A stretch of DNA of 64,000 nt from Lachnospiraceae bacterium (lineage in GTDB: Bacteria > Bacillota > Clostridia > Lachnospirales > Lachnospiraceae). The stretch spans positions 124,001-188,000 of the forward strand of contig CAJTCV010000006.1 in the NCBI GenBank assembly GCA_910574805.1, read 5' to 3'. The position numbers and the translations under genes are program-made. Each line of letters opens with the position of its first letter. The first letter of the stretch is position 1. Shown here one piece after another: positions 37,194-45,069 of the stretch. The notes beneath the pieces are model-generated. The model ran no database searches and was not told the origin of the DNA. It saw nothing but the letters and a program-made list of their open reading frames with translations.

Positions 37194-38705
37194 ATGATGA
37201 CAATCAGTACCATTCGGGAAATTCTGGTACAGGCAGAACAGAAATACGGGGCAGAGGATGCCATCCGTTATAAGATCGGGAAGGATACCACAGAGGCGAA
37301 ATCCTATACTGATTTGAAGAAGGACAGTGAGAGCTTTTCCAGAGTGCTGGAAGCGCTGGGGGTACAGGGCGGCCATGCGGCGGTTACCGGTATGACCTCT
37401 TATCCCTGGCTGGTCACCTATCTGGGGACGGTGAACAGCGGAACCGTATGCGTTCCTCTGGATGTGTCCCTTCCGATGGAGGAAATGTGCGAGCTGATCG
37501 ACCGGGCGGACGCGTCTGTGCTGGTGGTGGATGAGATCCGCAAGGATGTGATGCTGGCGGCAAAGGCAAAATGTCCGAAGCTGAAATACATCATCTCCAT
37601 GCAGAAGGAAGCGGCGGACGAGGAAGCTCTTTCCTTCCGGCAGCTTTTAAAGGAGCATGAGGGGGCCTTCTCGTATGAGCCGAAGCCGGAGGACCTGGCG
37701 ACGATCATGTTCACCTCCGGAACGACGGGAAAGAGCAAGGGCGTCATGCTGACGCACCGGAATCTGGCGGAGAATGCCACCTGCTTGGATATGAAGTTCC
37801 CGGAGCGGACGGTGATTCTCTCCGTGCTTCCGATCCATCATGCCTACTGTCTGAGCATGGATATTTTAAAAGGCCTGTCCCTGGGCAGCATCATCTGCAT
37901 CAATGATTCGCTGATCCGTATGGCGAAAAATATCAAGCTGTTCAAACCCAATGTGATTCTGATGGTGCCGCTGATGATTGAGACCATGGCGAAAAAGCTG
38001 CAGGAAGCGGCAGGACTTCCGCCGGAGATTGTGAAGCGGGAGGTATTCGGAGAACAGTTTCATACCATCTGCAGCGGGGGCGCGTACCTGCCGCCTAACA
38101 TGCTGGATCTGTTCGGGAAATACGGCATCACGATCCTGCAGGGCTACGGTATGACCGAGTGCGCACCGGTAATCAGCACCACGGTGAGCTGGAACGTCCG
38201 CAGGGGTTCCGTGGGGCAGCTCATCCCCAACTGCGAGGCAAAAGTGGTGGACGAGGAGCTTTGGGTCCGGGGCAGCAGCGTCATGCAGGGATATTACCAG
38301 ATGCCGAAGGAGACGGAGGAGACGCTGGTGGACGGCTGGCTTCGGACCGGAGATCTCGGGTATGTGGATGACGAGGGGTTTGTCTATCTGACCGGACGCA
38401 GGAAAAATCTGATCATCACAAAGAACGGGGAGAATGTGTCGCCGGAGGAGCTGGAGAACCGGCTGTCCGAGGCGCCCATCGTTCAGGAAGTTCTGGTTCG
38501 CGAGAGTGAAGGCGTCATTGAGGCCGAGATTTTCCCGGATGCGGAATATGTGGAGAAAAAGGAGATCAAAGATGTGCAGGCAGCGCTCCAGGAACTGATT
38601 GACGACTGGAACAAGGGCGCGCCGGCGTACAAGAAGATCTATCGGCTGAAAGTGCGGGATACGGAGTTTGCGAAGACGCCGTCGAAGAAGATTAAGAGGT
38701 ATTAG
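37194..38705 (+). CDS. Adenylate-forming acyl/amino-acid ligase
   Basis: 503 residues, a full ANL-superfamily enzyme: A3 P-loop FTSGTTGKSKGVMLTH, A5 GYGMTE, A7 RTGDLG, A8 hinge GRRKNLIITKNGENVSPEELE, and the A10 lysine in TPSKKIKRY. It activates a carboxylate as an adenylate and probably loads it on the neighbouring ACP. The sequence looks closer to fatty acyl-AMP/CoA ligases than to NRPS A domains, but the substrate is not predictable by eye. Last gene of the operon. Confidence 0.85.
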   Translation: MMTISTIREILVQAEQKYGAEDAIRYKIGKDTTEAKSYTDLKKDSESFSRVLEALGVQGGHAAVTGMTSYPWLVTYLGTVNSGTVCVPLDVSLPMEEMCELIDRADASVLVVDEIRKDVMLAAKAKCPKLKYIISMQKEAADEEALSFRQLLKEHEGAFSYEPKPEDLATIMFTSGTTGKSKGVMLTHRNLAENATCLDMKFPERTVILSVLPIHHAYCLSMDILKGLSLGSIICINDSLIRMAKNIKLFKPNVILMVPLMIETMAKKLQEAAGLPPEIVKREVFGEQFHTICSGGAYLPPNMLDLFGKYGITILQGYGMTECAPVISTTVSWNVRRGSVGQLIPNCEAKVVDEELWVRGSSVMQGYYQMPKETEETLVDGWLRTGDLGYVDDEGFVYLTGRRKNLIITKNGENVSPEELENRLSEAPIVQEVLVRESEGVIEAEIFPDAEYVEKKEIKDVQAALQELIDDWNKGAPAYKKIYRLKVRDTEFAKTPSKKIKRY

Positions 38706-38713
38706 TTACTGCT

Positions 38714-38742
38714 GACTGCCTGTTCCGAACAGGCAGTCTCTT
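38714..38742 (+). terminator. Terminator after the C-ACP-A operon
   Basis: An 11-base perfect stem, GACTGCCTGTT/AACAGGCAGTC with loop CCG, followed by TCTTT, lies 8 bases after the ligase stop. Confidence 0.85.
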
Positions 38743-38773
38743 TGTAGTCCATAGCAGGATGGAGGCTCCGGGG

Positions 38774-39115
38774 TCACTTCCAGTCCTTCCACAGGTCTGG
38801 CTGATATCCGACGGTTGCTTTCTGCCCGTTTCTTACGATCGGGGTCTTCAGAATCTGCTGATTTTCCAGCACCTTTTCTTCTTTTTGCTCCTCCGCCAGG
38901 TGACGGACCAGGGCCAGCGTATCCTGATCCCGGCAGCCGGAGTCCAGCAGGGCCTCCAGTCCGCCTGCTGCCTGCTTCACTTTTCTGTATTCCCCTCTGC
39001 TCATTCCTTTTTCCCTCATGTCAATGAACTGGAACGGGATATTTCTTTCTTTAAAATAGCGCATTGCTTTTTTTGTGTCAAAACATTTCTTTGTACCAAA
39101 GATCTGTATGTTCAT
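38774..39115 (-). CDS. ArsC/Spx-family thioredoxin-fold protein
   Basis: 113 residues. MNIQIFGTKKCFDTKKAMRYF is the ArsC/Spx opening with a single active-site Cys, and KTPIVRNGQKATVGYQPDLW is the family's C-terminal end. Members include arsenate reductases and redox regulators; no ars genes are nearby, so arsenate reduction is not supported. ATG 39115 was chosen because GGAGG is too close to the upstream ATG at 39121. Confidence 0.85.
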   Translation of the reverse strand: MNIQIFGTKKCFDTKKAMRYFKERNIPFQFIDMREKGMSRGEYRKVKQAAGGLEALLDSGCRDQDTLALVRHLAEEQKEEKVLENQQILKTPIVRNGQKATVGYQPDLWKDWK

Positions 39116-39207
39116 AGTCATTTCCTCCAGCTGGCCGTATTTTATCTTTCATTATACACAAAAGCCCGGACAAATGCTCTCATTTTTTTCTTTTTTTAAG
39201 AAATCCC

Positions 39208-39238
39208 TTGACCTTATACCAGGTATATCCTTTATATT
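39208..39238 (+). promoter_or_regulatory. MerR-type promoter with 19-base spacer
   Basis: TTGACC and TATATT are separated by 19 bases, the overlong spacer typical of MerR-controlled promoters. The palindrome TATACCAGGTATA sits between the boxes. It drives the MerR gene that starts 33 bases downstream, implying autoregulation. Confidence 0.8.
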
Positions 39239-39270
39239 AGGGCTATCAGAAGCTCAGGAGGCAGATAGTC

Positions 39271-40110
39271 ATGAACATTCAGGAACTTGAAAAAAGAACC
39301 GGCATCACAAAACAGAACATACGTTTCTATGAGAGGAAGGAGTTGCTTTCTCCAAAGCGGAATGCATCAAACAACTATCGGGAATATACCGAAGAGGATG
39401 TCAGAACCCTGAAGGAGATCCGGATGTTCCGGAAGCTGGATGTCTCTATTGAAGATATCCGGGAGACGCTGGAAGGCCGGATCCCCCTGGATCAGCTGAT
39501 GCAGAAGCATCTGGAGGAGTTGGAGAACCGGCAGAAGGAACTGAAGGCAGGGATCAGCATCTGCAGAAAACTGGTCCATACAGAACTGTCCCGCGTGGAT
39601 ACAGAAGCGGTTCTTCAGGAAATGGAAAAAATAGAGGAAAAAGGGGGAAGATTTATGAACATTATAGAAGATTACAAAAAATATGCGAAAGCAGAGCGAA
39701 AAAGGACCTTTTCTTTTACACCGGACAATATGGCGCTGACACCGGCGGAGTTCTCAGAAGCGTTGTTTCAGTATGCAGATGAGAATCACCTGAATCTGGT
39801 GATCACAAAAGAGAGCATGTATCCGGTCTTCGAGATTGACGGAGTGGAATACACGGCAGAACGCAGGTTCTATCGGTTCGGCGCATCCATCCGGTGCAGA
39901 ATGACCCATCCGGAAGAACTGGAAGAAGATCTGCAGGGTGTCTCCAGGCAGCACAGAAGATGGTTCCGGATCCTGGGCGCCGGTCTGCTCCCTGCAGGAC
40001 TTCTGGTCTATTTCATCGCAGTCAGTGGGGATCTTTTCCTGGGGCTTATCATGGGAGTCTGCATGATTCCGATCATGGTATGGATGTTTCAGGCATATCA
40101 TGGTTTTTAA
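39271..40110 (+). CDS. MerR-family regulator with C-terminal membrane segments
   Basis: 279 residues. The N-terminal HTH (LEKRTGITKQNIRFYERKELLSPKR, NNYREYTEEDVRTLKEIRM) is MerR, followed by a dimerisation coiled coil. The C-terminal ~60 residues hold two hydrophobic segments (ILGAGLLPAGLLVYFIAV, LFLGLIMGVCMIPIMVWMF), so the protein may be membrane-tethered. It belongs to a group of long MerR proteins without a known metal site. The target beyond its own promoter is unknown. Confidence 0.8.
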   Translation: MNIQELEKRTGITKQNIRFYERKELLSPKRNASNNYREYTEEDVRTLKEIRMFRKLDVSIEDIRETLEGRIPLDQLMQKHLEELENRQKELKAGISICRKLVHTELSRVDTEAVLQEMEKIEEKGGRFMNIIEDYKKYAKAERKRTFSFTPDNMALTPAEFSEALFQYADENHLNLVITKESMYPVFEIDGVEYTAERRFYRFGASIRCRMTHPEELEEDLQGVSRQHRRWFRILGAGLLPAGLLVYFIAVSGDLFLGLIMGVCMIPIMVWMFQAYHGF

Positions 40111-40225
40111 AAACCATATGGTTCAAGGCTCTGGAAAACGGCGGAATGCCTGTTTTTCAGGGCTTTTTTGCTGCAAAAAACTTCTCTGGATATTTTTGCG
40201 GACTTTTTACAAAAAAATATAGATT

Positions 40226-40259
40226 TTGACTGGAAAAACTGGTCAATATGTATTATACT
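40226..40259 (+). promoter_or_regulatory. Promoter and inverted repeat before the MTHFR operon
   Basis: TTGACTGGAAAAACTGGTCAA (40,226-40,246) has TTGAC/GTCAA arms around an A-run. TATTATACTT follows, giving a -10 (TATACT at 40,254, or TATTAT at 40,251 with a 19-base spacer). The arms may be an operator overlapping the -35. The rest of 40,111-40,390 has no gene. Confidence 0.55.
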
Positions 40260-40390
40260 TAATTCGGTAGCAAATACAGGGCTGACGAATCTGTCTATTG
40301 TCATTTTTTCTTCAAGTGCAGAGGTGGAAAAAGGGACAAAAACAGATAAGTATAAGTTTTGTAAATCAATCAGATAAGGAAGGTGAGCAA

Positions 40391-42352
40391 TTGGAAAACT
40401 ATACTAAGTATAAGTTGAAAAGTAATGACGAACTGGTGTCTTTATTGGCCGATAGGGACAATCTGTTCATCATTGCCTGCAACAAGTGCTTCAAGGAATT
40501 TGAAACCATTGACGAACCAGAGTGCGGCGAGCTTGAGAAGCTCGTCACCGAACAGGGAAAGACAGTCACAGGTACTGCAAGAGTGGATTTCCTGTGCAAC
40601 AGTACGCAGACACAGAGAAAGTTACAGGATATGATTCCGGAAGGGACCGAGCATATTCTGGTGGCTTCCTGCGGCCTTGGTATCCAGACGGTTGCAGATT
40701 TGACCGGGAAGTCTGTCTTCGCAGCCAGTGATTCTCTGAATTATACAGGACATCATGGCATGGCTCTGACGAAGAAGAGCTGTGATGCATGCGCGCAGTG
40801 CTATCTGAACGTAACCGGCGGTATCTGCCCCATCGTGGACTGCTCCAAGAGCCTGGTCAACGGACAGTGCGGCGGCGCGAAGAACGGCAAATGCGAAGTG
40901 GATCCCGACAAAGACTGCGCATGGGAGAAGATCTACCGGAGACTGGAGAAACAGGGTCGTCTCTCCGAGTTCCTGGCTCAGCCCGTTCAGCTTCGGGATT
41001 ATTCCAAAGTTGATTTTAAATTTGTAAATGATTATGTGAAGTCTATTCGCGAAAACCGTCTGGAAGGGTATTACGGCGGTATCCATCCGTCAGAGCGGAA
41101 AGAATTTACCGAGCATATTCCGCTGGAGAGATTCCCGGATCCGAAAACTGTAGTCATTCCGCTGTCCATGCATGCAGGCGCTCCGGCCAATCCTGTGGTG
41201 CAGGTGGGCGATACAGTGAAAGTCGGACAGGTGATCGGCGAGCAGGCAGGCTTTATCAGTGCCCCGGTTCATTCCAGTGTCAGCGGAACGGTAACGGCGA
41301 TCGAGAACCATCCGCATGCCACAAGAGGCGAATGTCTGTCTGTTGTTATTGAGTCTGATGGAAAAAATACTCTGCACGAATCTGTAAAACCCCATAAAGA
41401 TCTTGACAGCCTGACTCCCGATGAGATCATCGAGATTGTCCGTGACAGCGGGATCGTCGGTATGGGCGGCGCAGGATTCCCGACTTCCGTCAAATTAAAA
41501 CCCAACAAGCCCATTGACGCTGTTCTTCTGAACGGCTGTGAATGTGAGCCGCTTCTGACAGCGGATCACAGAGTGCTTCTGGAGTTTGCAGACGACGTGA
41601 TCTTTGGCCTGAAAGCAATCGTTAAGACGGTAGACGCGAAAAAAGGAATTATTGTAATTGAGGACAACAAGCCGGATGCCATTGAGCTGATGAAAGCAAA
41701 GACTGCTGACTGTGACAATCTGGAAGTGGTAGTGGCGAAGACGAAATATCCGCAGGGCGCTGAGAAAATGCTGATCAAGCGCGTGATGGGAAGACAGGTT
41801 CCCCGCGGAGGACTTCCTGCAGATGTAGGCTGCGTGGTAAGCAACATCAGCACCACAAAGGCAATTTCCGATGCGATTCAGAAGGGTATGCCGCTTGTGG
41901 AGCGTGTAACGACCGTAACCGGCGAGAATCTGAAGAAGCCGGGCAATTATATCGTGAAGATCGGTACCATTACCCAGGAACTGATCGATCACTGCGGCGG
42001 CATCACGGGAGACGATGTTACGATCAAGGCAGGCGGTCCCATGATGGGATTCGTCATGAACGATACGAAGGCGCCGATCATGAAGGGCTCCAACGGTATC
42101 ATCGTGGTAGATACGGACCATACAGCAGAACAGCCGTGTATCAAGTGCGGCCGCTGTGCGGATGTCTGTCCCATGGAACTGTCTCCTCTGTATTTCGCAA
42201 AATTTGCGGATGAAGAGAACTGGCAGGGCGACAAGGATATGAACATTATGGATTGTATCGAGTGCAGATGCTGTGAGTACATCTGTTCCTCCAAGATCCC
42301 GTTAGTCACCAAGATCAAAGCCGGAAAAAATGCAGTAAGGGGGATGAAGTGA
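40391..42352 (+). CDS. rnfC2: MetV-like/RnfC2 fusion, electron-input subunit of methylene-THF reductase
   Basis: 653 residues. The first ~200 match the MTHFR C-terminal (MetV-type) domain with its cysteine set (CDACAQCYLNVTGGICP, then CSKSL and NGQCGGAKNGKC). Residues ~230-650 are RnfC-like: the Gly-rich flavin/NADH region (VGMGGAGFPTSVKL, LLNGCECEP) and two [4Fe-4S] ferredoxin sets (CIKCGRCADVCP, CIECRCCEYIC). In Acetobacterium woodii RnfC2 passes electrons from NADH to MetF/MetV. The MetV-like extension here is additional to the separate MetV gene next door; whether other RnfC2 proteins share it I cannot check. TTG 40391 follows AAGGAAGGTGA. Confidence 0.85.
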   Translation: MENYTKYKLKSNDELVSLLADRDNLFIIACNKCFKEFETIDEPECGELEKLVTEQGKTVTGTARVDFLCNSTQTQRKLQDMIPEGTEHILVASCGLGIQTVADLTGKSVFAASDSLNYTGHHGMALTKKSCDACAQCYLNVTGGICPIVDCSKSLVNGQCGGAKNGKCEVDPDKDCAWEKIYRRLEKQGRLSEFLAQPVQLRDYSKVDFKFVNDYVKSIRENRLEGYYGGIHPSERKEFTEHIPLERFPDPKTVVIPLSMHAGAPANPVVQVGDTVKVGQVIGEQAGFISAPVHSSVSGTVTAIENHPHATRGECLSVVIESDGKNTLHESVKPHKDLDSLTPDEIIEIVRDSGIVGMGGAGFPTSVKLKPNKPIDAVLLNGCECEPLLTADHRVLLEFADDVIFGLKAIVKTVDAKKGIIVIEDNKPDAIELMKAKTADCDNLEVVVAKTKYPQGAEKMLIKRVMGRQVPRGGLPADVGCVVSNISTTKAISDAIQKGMPLVERVTTVTGENLKKPGNYIVKIGTITQELIDHCGGITGDDVTIKAGGPMMGFVMNDTKAPIMKGSNGIIVVDTDHTAEQPCIKCGRCADVCPMELSPLYFAKFADEENWQGDKDMNIMDCIECRCCEYICSSKIPLVTKIKAGKNAVRGMK

Positions 42353-42353
42353 T

Positions 42354-42971
42354 ATGCTAATTACCCAGTTAAAATCGAAAGAAACCATCGCATCACTGGT
42401 AGATGGAAAGAAATTCTTTGTCATCAACTGCCAGGGATGCAAGGAAGTTCATTTCCCGGAAAAAGAAGCTGCAGAACTCCAGAAAGAACTTGGAGCTTCC
42501 GGGAACATGACAGGGACCATAACCACAGACTACATATGCAATCCGGAAAATATGAAGCTCCGCCTTGAAAAGCACATGGACGCGATCAAAGCGGCCGATG
42601 TGGTGCTTGTATTCTCCTGCGGCGTCGGCGTACAGACCATTGCTGAATATCTGGAAGATAAGATGGTGTGCGCAGCCTGCGATTCCTGCCGTCTGCCGGG
42701 CTTCCAGGGCGTGACGCCGCTGGAATACGACTGCGGCCAGTGCGGGGAGTGCTATCTGAATCTGACCGGAGGAATCTGTCCGATCACGGCCTGTTCCAAG
42801 AGCCTGCTGAACGGTCAGTGCGGCGGTGCAAAGAACGGCAAATGCGAAGTGGACCCCAATATGGAGTGCGGCTGGGAGCGGATCTACAGACGGCTTGAGA
42901 AGATCGGGCGTCTGGATGCGCTGAAGAGCCCGGTACAGATACGCAATTACGCAACAGATGACGAAGTGTAA
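42354..42971 (+). CDS. metV: MetV, small subunit of methylene-THF reductase
   Basis: 205 residues, MTHFR C-terminal family. The cysteine motif is conserved: CQGCKE near the start, then CDSCR, CGQCGECYLN, CP, CSKS, CGGAKNGKC. It would bind an iron-sulfur cluster or zinc that relays electrons to MetF. It begins 1 base after the rnfC2 stop and closely resembles the fusion's N-terminal domain, so one derives from the other by duplication. Confidence 0.9.
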   Translation: MLITQLKSKETIASLVDGKKFFVINCQGCKEVHFPEKEAAELQKELGASGNMTGTITTDYICNPENMKLRLEKHMDAIKAADVVLVFSCGVGVQTIAEYLEDKMVCAACDSCRLPGFQGVTPLEYDCGQCGECYLNLTGGICPITACSKSLLNGQCGGAKNGKCEVDPNMECGWERIYRRLEKIGRLDALKSPVQIRNYATDDEV

Positions 42972-43016
42972 AATAAGGAAACTATATAAAAAATATAAGG
43001 ATTGGAGCGATATAGA

Positions 43017-43895
43017 ATGAAAATTACAGAGTTATTTGAACGCGGCGAATTCGTGGTTTCTGCGGAAGTGGGACCGCCTAAGGGGATCCATATTGATCAT
43101 CTTCTGGAGGAGGCGAAGACCTATCTGAAGGGTGTTACGGCAGTAAATGTGACGGACAATCAGTCTTCTGTCATGCGCCTTGGCTCTCTGGCTACCTGTA
43201 AGGCCCTCAAAGACGAGGGGCTGCTGCCGATCTATCAGCTGACCTGCCGTGACAGGAACCGTATCGCACTGCAGTCGGATCTTCTGAGTGCAGCCATGCT
43301 GGGCATTGATAACGTACTGGCTCTGACCGGCGACCATATCAAGCTGGGCGATCACAAAGGCGCAAAACCGGTCTTTGACCTGGATTCTGTCTCCCTGCTT
43401 CACACGATCTGCAAACTGGAGTCCGGCGAAGATCTGGGCGGCAACAAGCTGGTAGGCGAGCCGCCGAAGTTTGCCAAGGGAGCAGTGGTATCTCCCTGCA
43501 GCGATTCCGTTGATTCGCAGCTGGCGAAGATGGAGCGCAAGGTCAATGCAGGCGCGGAATATTTCCAGACCCAGGCTGTCTATGAGCCGGAGAAGTTCAT
43601 CGAATTCATGGAGAAGGCAAAACAATTCGGCAAACCGGTTCAGCTTGGCATCGTAATCCTGAAATCAGCAGGAATGGCGAAATTCATGAATGACAACGTT
43701 GCCGGCATCCATGTACCGCAGGATATGATCGACGAGCTCAAGGCGGACAAGGAAAAGGCAAAAGCAGGCATCACCGGCGTGGAGATTGCTGCACGCATTA
43801 TCAAAGAGTGTAAGCCGTACTGCCAGGGGCTCCATATCATGGCGCTTGGCTGGGAATCCAAGGTTCCGTCTCTGCTGGAACAGGCAGGAATCTAA
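43017..43895 (+). CDS. metF: Methylenetetrahydrofolate reductase MetF
   Basis: 292 residues, a TIM-barrel flavoprotein reducing 5,10-methylene-THF to 5-methyl-THF, the last step of the methyl branch before the corrinoid protein. Landmarks: FVVSAEVGPPKG, VNVTDNQSS, NVLALTGDH, FAKGAVVSPCSD, AGAEYFQTQAVYEPEK. With MetV and RnfC2 it forms a type III (MetFV-RnfC2) reductase. ATG 43017 was preferred because GGAG lies upstream; TTG 43002 is in frame. Confidence 0.95.
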   Translation: MKITELFERGEFVVSAEVGPPKGIHIDHLLEEAKTYLKGVTAVNVTDNQSSVMRLGSLATCKALKDEGLLPIYQLTCRDRNRIALQSDLLSAAMLGIDNVLALTGDHIKLGDHKGAKPVFDLDSVSLLHTICKLESGEDLGGNKLVGEPPKFAKGAVVSPCSDSVDSQLAKMERKVNAGAEYFQTQAVYEPEKFIEFMEKAKQFGKPVQLGIVILKSAGMAKFMNDNVAGIHVPQDMIDELKADKEKAKAGITGVEIAARIIKECKPYCQGLHIMALGWESKVPSLLEQAGI

Positions 43896-43969
43896 GAGGG
43901 CGTCGGCTGAATGACCTTATGTTCAGGGGCTTCTGCTGGATATATGCAGGCCTGCTCCTGAGTTTTCAG

Positions 43970-44010
43970 ATGACCGAAAGCCGTTTTCAGGCTTTCGGTC
44001 ATTTCTTTTG
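43970..44010 (+). terminator. Terminator after metF
   Basis: A 13-base perfect stem (ATGACCGAAAGCC/GGCTTTCGGTCAT) with a 7-base loop and a following TTCTTTT ends the rnfC2-metV-metF unit. Confidence 0.9.
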
Positions 44011-44142
44011 CCGACTGTAGTTGACGGGCGGACAAAAGGCCGTATAAAACGGAATTTTGCCGTCACATGACTGAATTTCCCCAGCTCTTTTTCCTTCAAA
44101 AAAGATTTTCCATATTTTTGTAGAAAATATACAGAAATCCAC

Positions 44143-44171
44143 TTGCTAAATATCCCCCCATGAGGTATAAT
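44143..44171 (+). promoter_or_regulatory. Promoter before the nickel-handling/acsA genes
   Basis: TTGCTA and a consensus TATAAT with a 17-base spacer, 75 bases before the His-rich gene. It probably drives the cooJ-like, cooT, cooC, acsA, cooC2, acsB unit. Nothing else is seen in 44,011-44,245. Confidence 0.75.
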
Positions 44172-44245
44172 GCTAATAAACAATGTCAAAAAAATAACAT
44201 AGCAGAAATCCTGGCGTGTTTTTTTCATGAAAAGGAGGGAAATAG

Positions 44246-44650
44246 ATGCATTTAACCAATGAAGAGCATACGCACTGTGGATGCGGCTGCGGCGGGCAGG
44301 AGCACACGCATGAGCATACACATGGTGATACAACTCATACGCATGCGCACAGCCATGAAGAAGGCCACGAGCACGAGCATGAGCACAATCATGACCACTG
44401 CGGCGGATGCGACGGCCATACCCATGACCACTGCGGTCATGATCATGGAGAGCAGCCGAAGGATGAGGACACAGCAGTTCTGAAGTATATGCTGGAACAC
44501 AATAAGCACCATGCGCAGGAGCTTGCTGCCATTGCAAAGCACTTGAGAGAGCAGGGAAAGGAAGAAGCGGCCGCTCAGATCGAGAAGGGCGTGGAGGATT
44601 TTGAAAAGGGCAACATGAGGCTGTCCATCGCACTTTCGCTGGTGCAGTAA
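44246..44650 (+). CDS. His-rich metal-binding protein (CooJ-like)
   Basis: 134 residues. About the first 70 hold 22 His and 6 Cys, mostly as H-x-H repeats (EHTHEHTHGDTTHTHAHSH). The last ~60 form a helical domain (YMLEHNKHHAQELAAIAKH, QIEKGVEDFEKGNMRLSIA). The His tail should bind several Ni or Zn ions. Its place beside CooT, CooC and the nickel enzyme CODH suggests nickel storage or delivery, as proposed for CooJ. Homology to CooJ itself is not claimed; CooJ has its His tail at the C-terminus. AGGAGGG precedes the ATG. Confidence 0.75.
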   Translation: MHLTNEEHTHCGCGCGGQEHTHEHTHGDTTHTHAHSHEEGHEHEHEHNHDHCGGCDGHTHDHCGHDHGEQPKDEDTAVLKYMLEHNKHHAQELAAIAKHLREQGKEEAAAQIEKGVEDFEKGNMRLSIALSLVQ

Positions 44651-44709
44651 TTGATATCAGTTCAGTGCCCCCGGGCAGATGCTGAATTTAAAACAGGAGG
44701 TAAGGTCCA

Positions 44710-44901
44710 ATGTGTCTTGCAACTGTATATGGTAAGAAGCAGGAGAGCGAAAGCATCCTGATCAAAAATGCCAGCCGCCTTGATGTGGAAGGGAATGTGA
44801 TCCGTATCCGCGATATCATGGGCGGCGAGATTACGGTGGAGGGAACCATCGCCATGGTTGACCTCGCCAATTCAGTTGTGAAAATCAACTGTACAGAGTA
44901 A
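44710..44901 (+). CDS. cooT: CooT family nickel-binding protein
   Basis: 63 residues starting MCLATVYGKK, with the Cys2 that CooT dimers use to bind Ni(II). The small SH3-like beta core (IRDIMGGEITVEGTIAMVDL) matches the family length and pattern. It would chaperone nickel for CODH/ACS maturation. AGGAGG lies upstream. Confidence 0.9.
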   Translation: MCLATVYGKKQESESILIKNASRLDVEGNVIRIRDIMGGEITVEGTIAMVDLANSVVKINCTE

Positions 44902-44949
44902 CAGGTTTCAATTGCTGATTTATATAGACCGGAGAGGAGGTAGATAACG

Positions 44950-45009
44950 GTGGGGCTGTCGACAGCAATGAAACAGAACAGGTACAGACCGGGGATCAGA
45001 GATCACTGA
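44950..45009 (+). CDS. Possible 19-residue leader ORF
   Basis: GTG 44950 follows a strong AGGAGG at 44,935 with 9-base spacing and encodes MGLSTAMKQNRYRPGIRDH before TGA. A GATCAG/CTGATC hairpin covers its end. It lies between cooT and cooC. It may be a leader or chance; conservation is needed to decide. Confidence 0.3.
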   Translation: MGLSTAMKQNRYRPGIRDH

Positions 45010-45069
45010 TCTGCCTGGGACACGTACTCAAATGCAGGTTAAAGATTTTAGAATGTAGGAGATGATAAT

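Noticed and set aside
38774-39115. Arsenic-resistance gene
   Set aside because: The protein is ArsC/Spx-like, but no arsR, arsB or acr3 gene is nearby, so a specific arsenate role is not supported.
44246-44470. His-rich N-terminus as repeat-expansion or sequencing artefact
   Set aside because: The frame is intact with a strong ribosome-binding site, varied codons and a well-formed C-terminal domain, next to nickel-protein genes.
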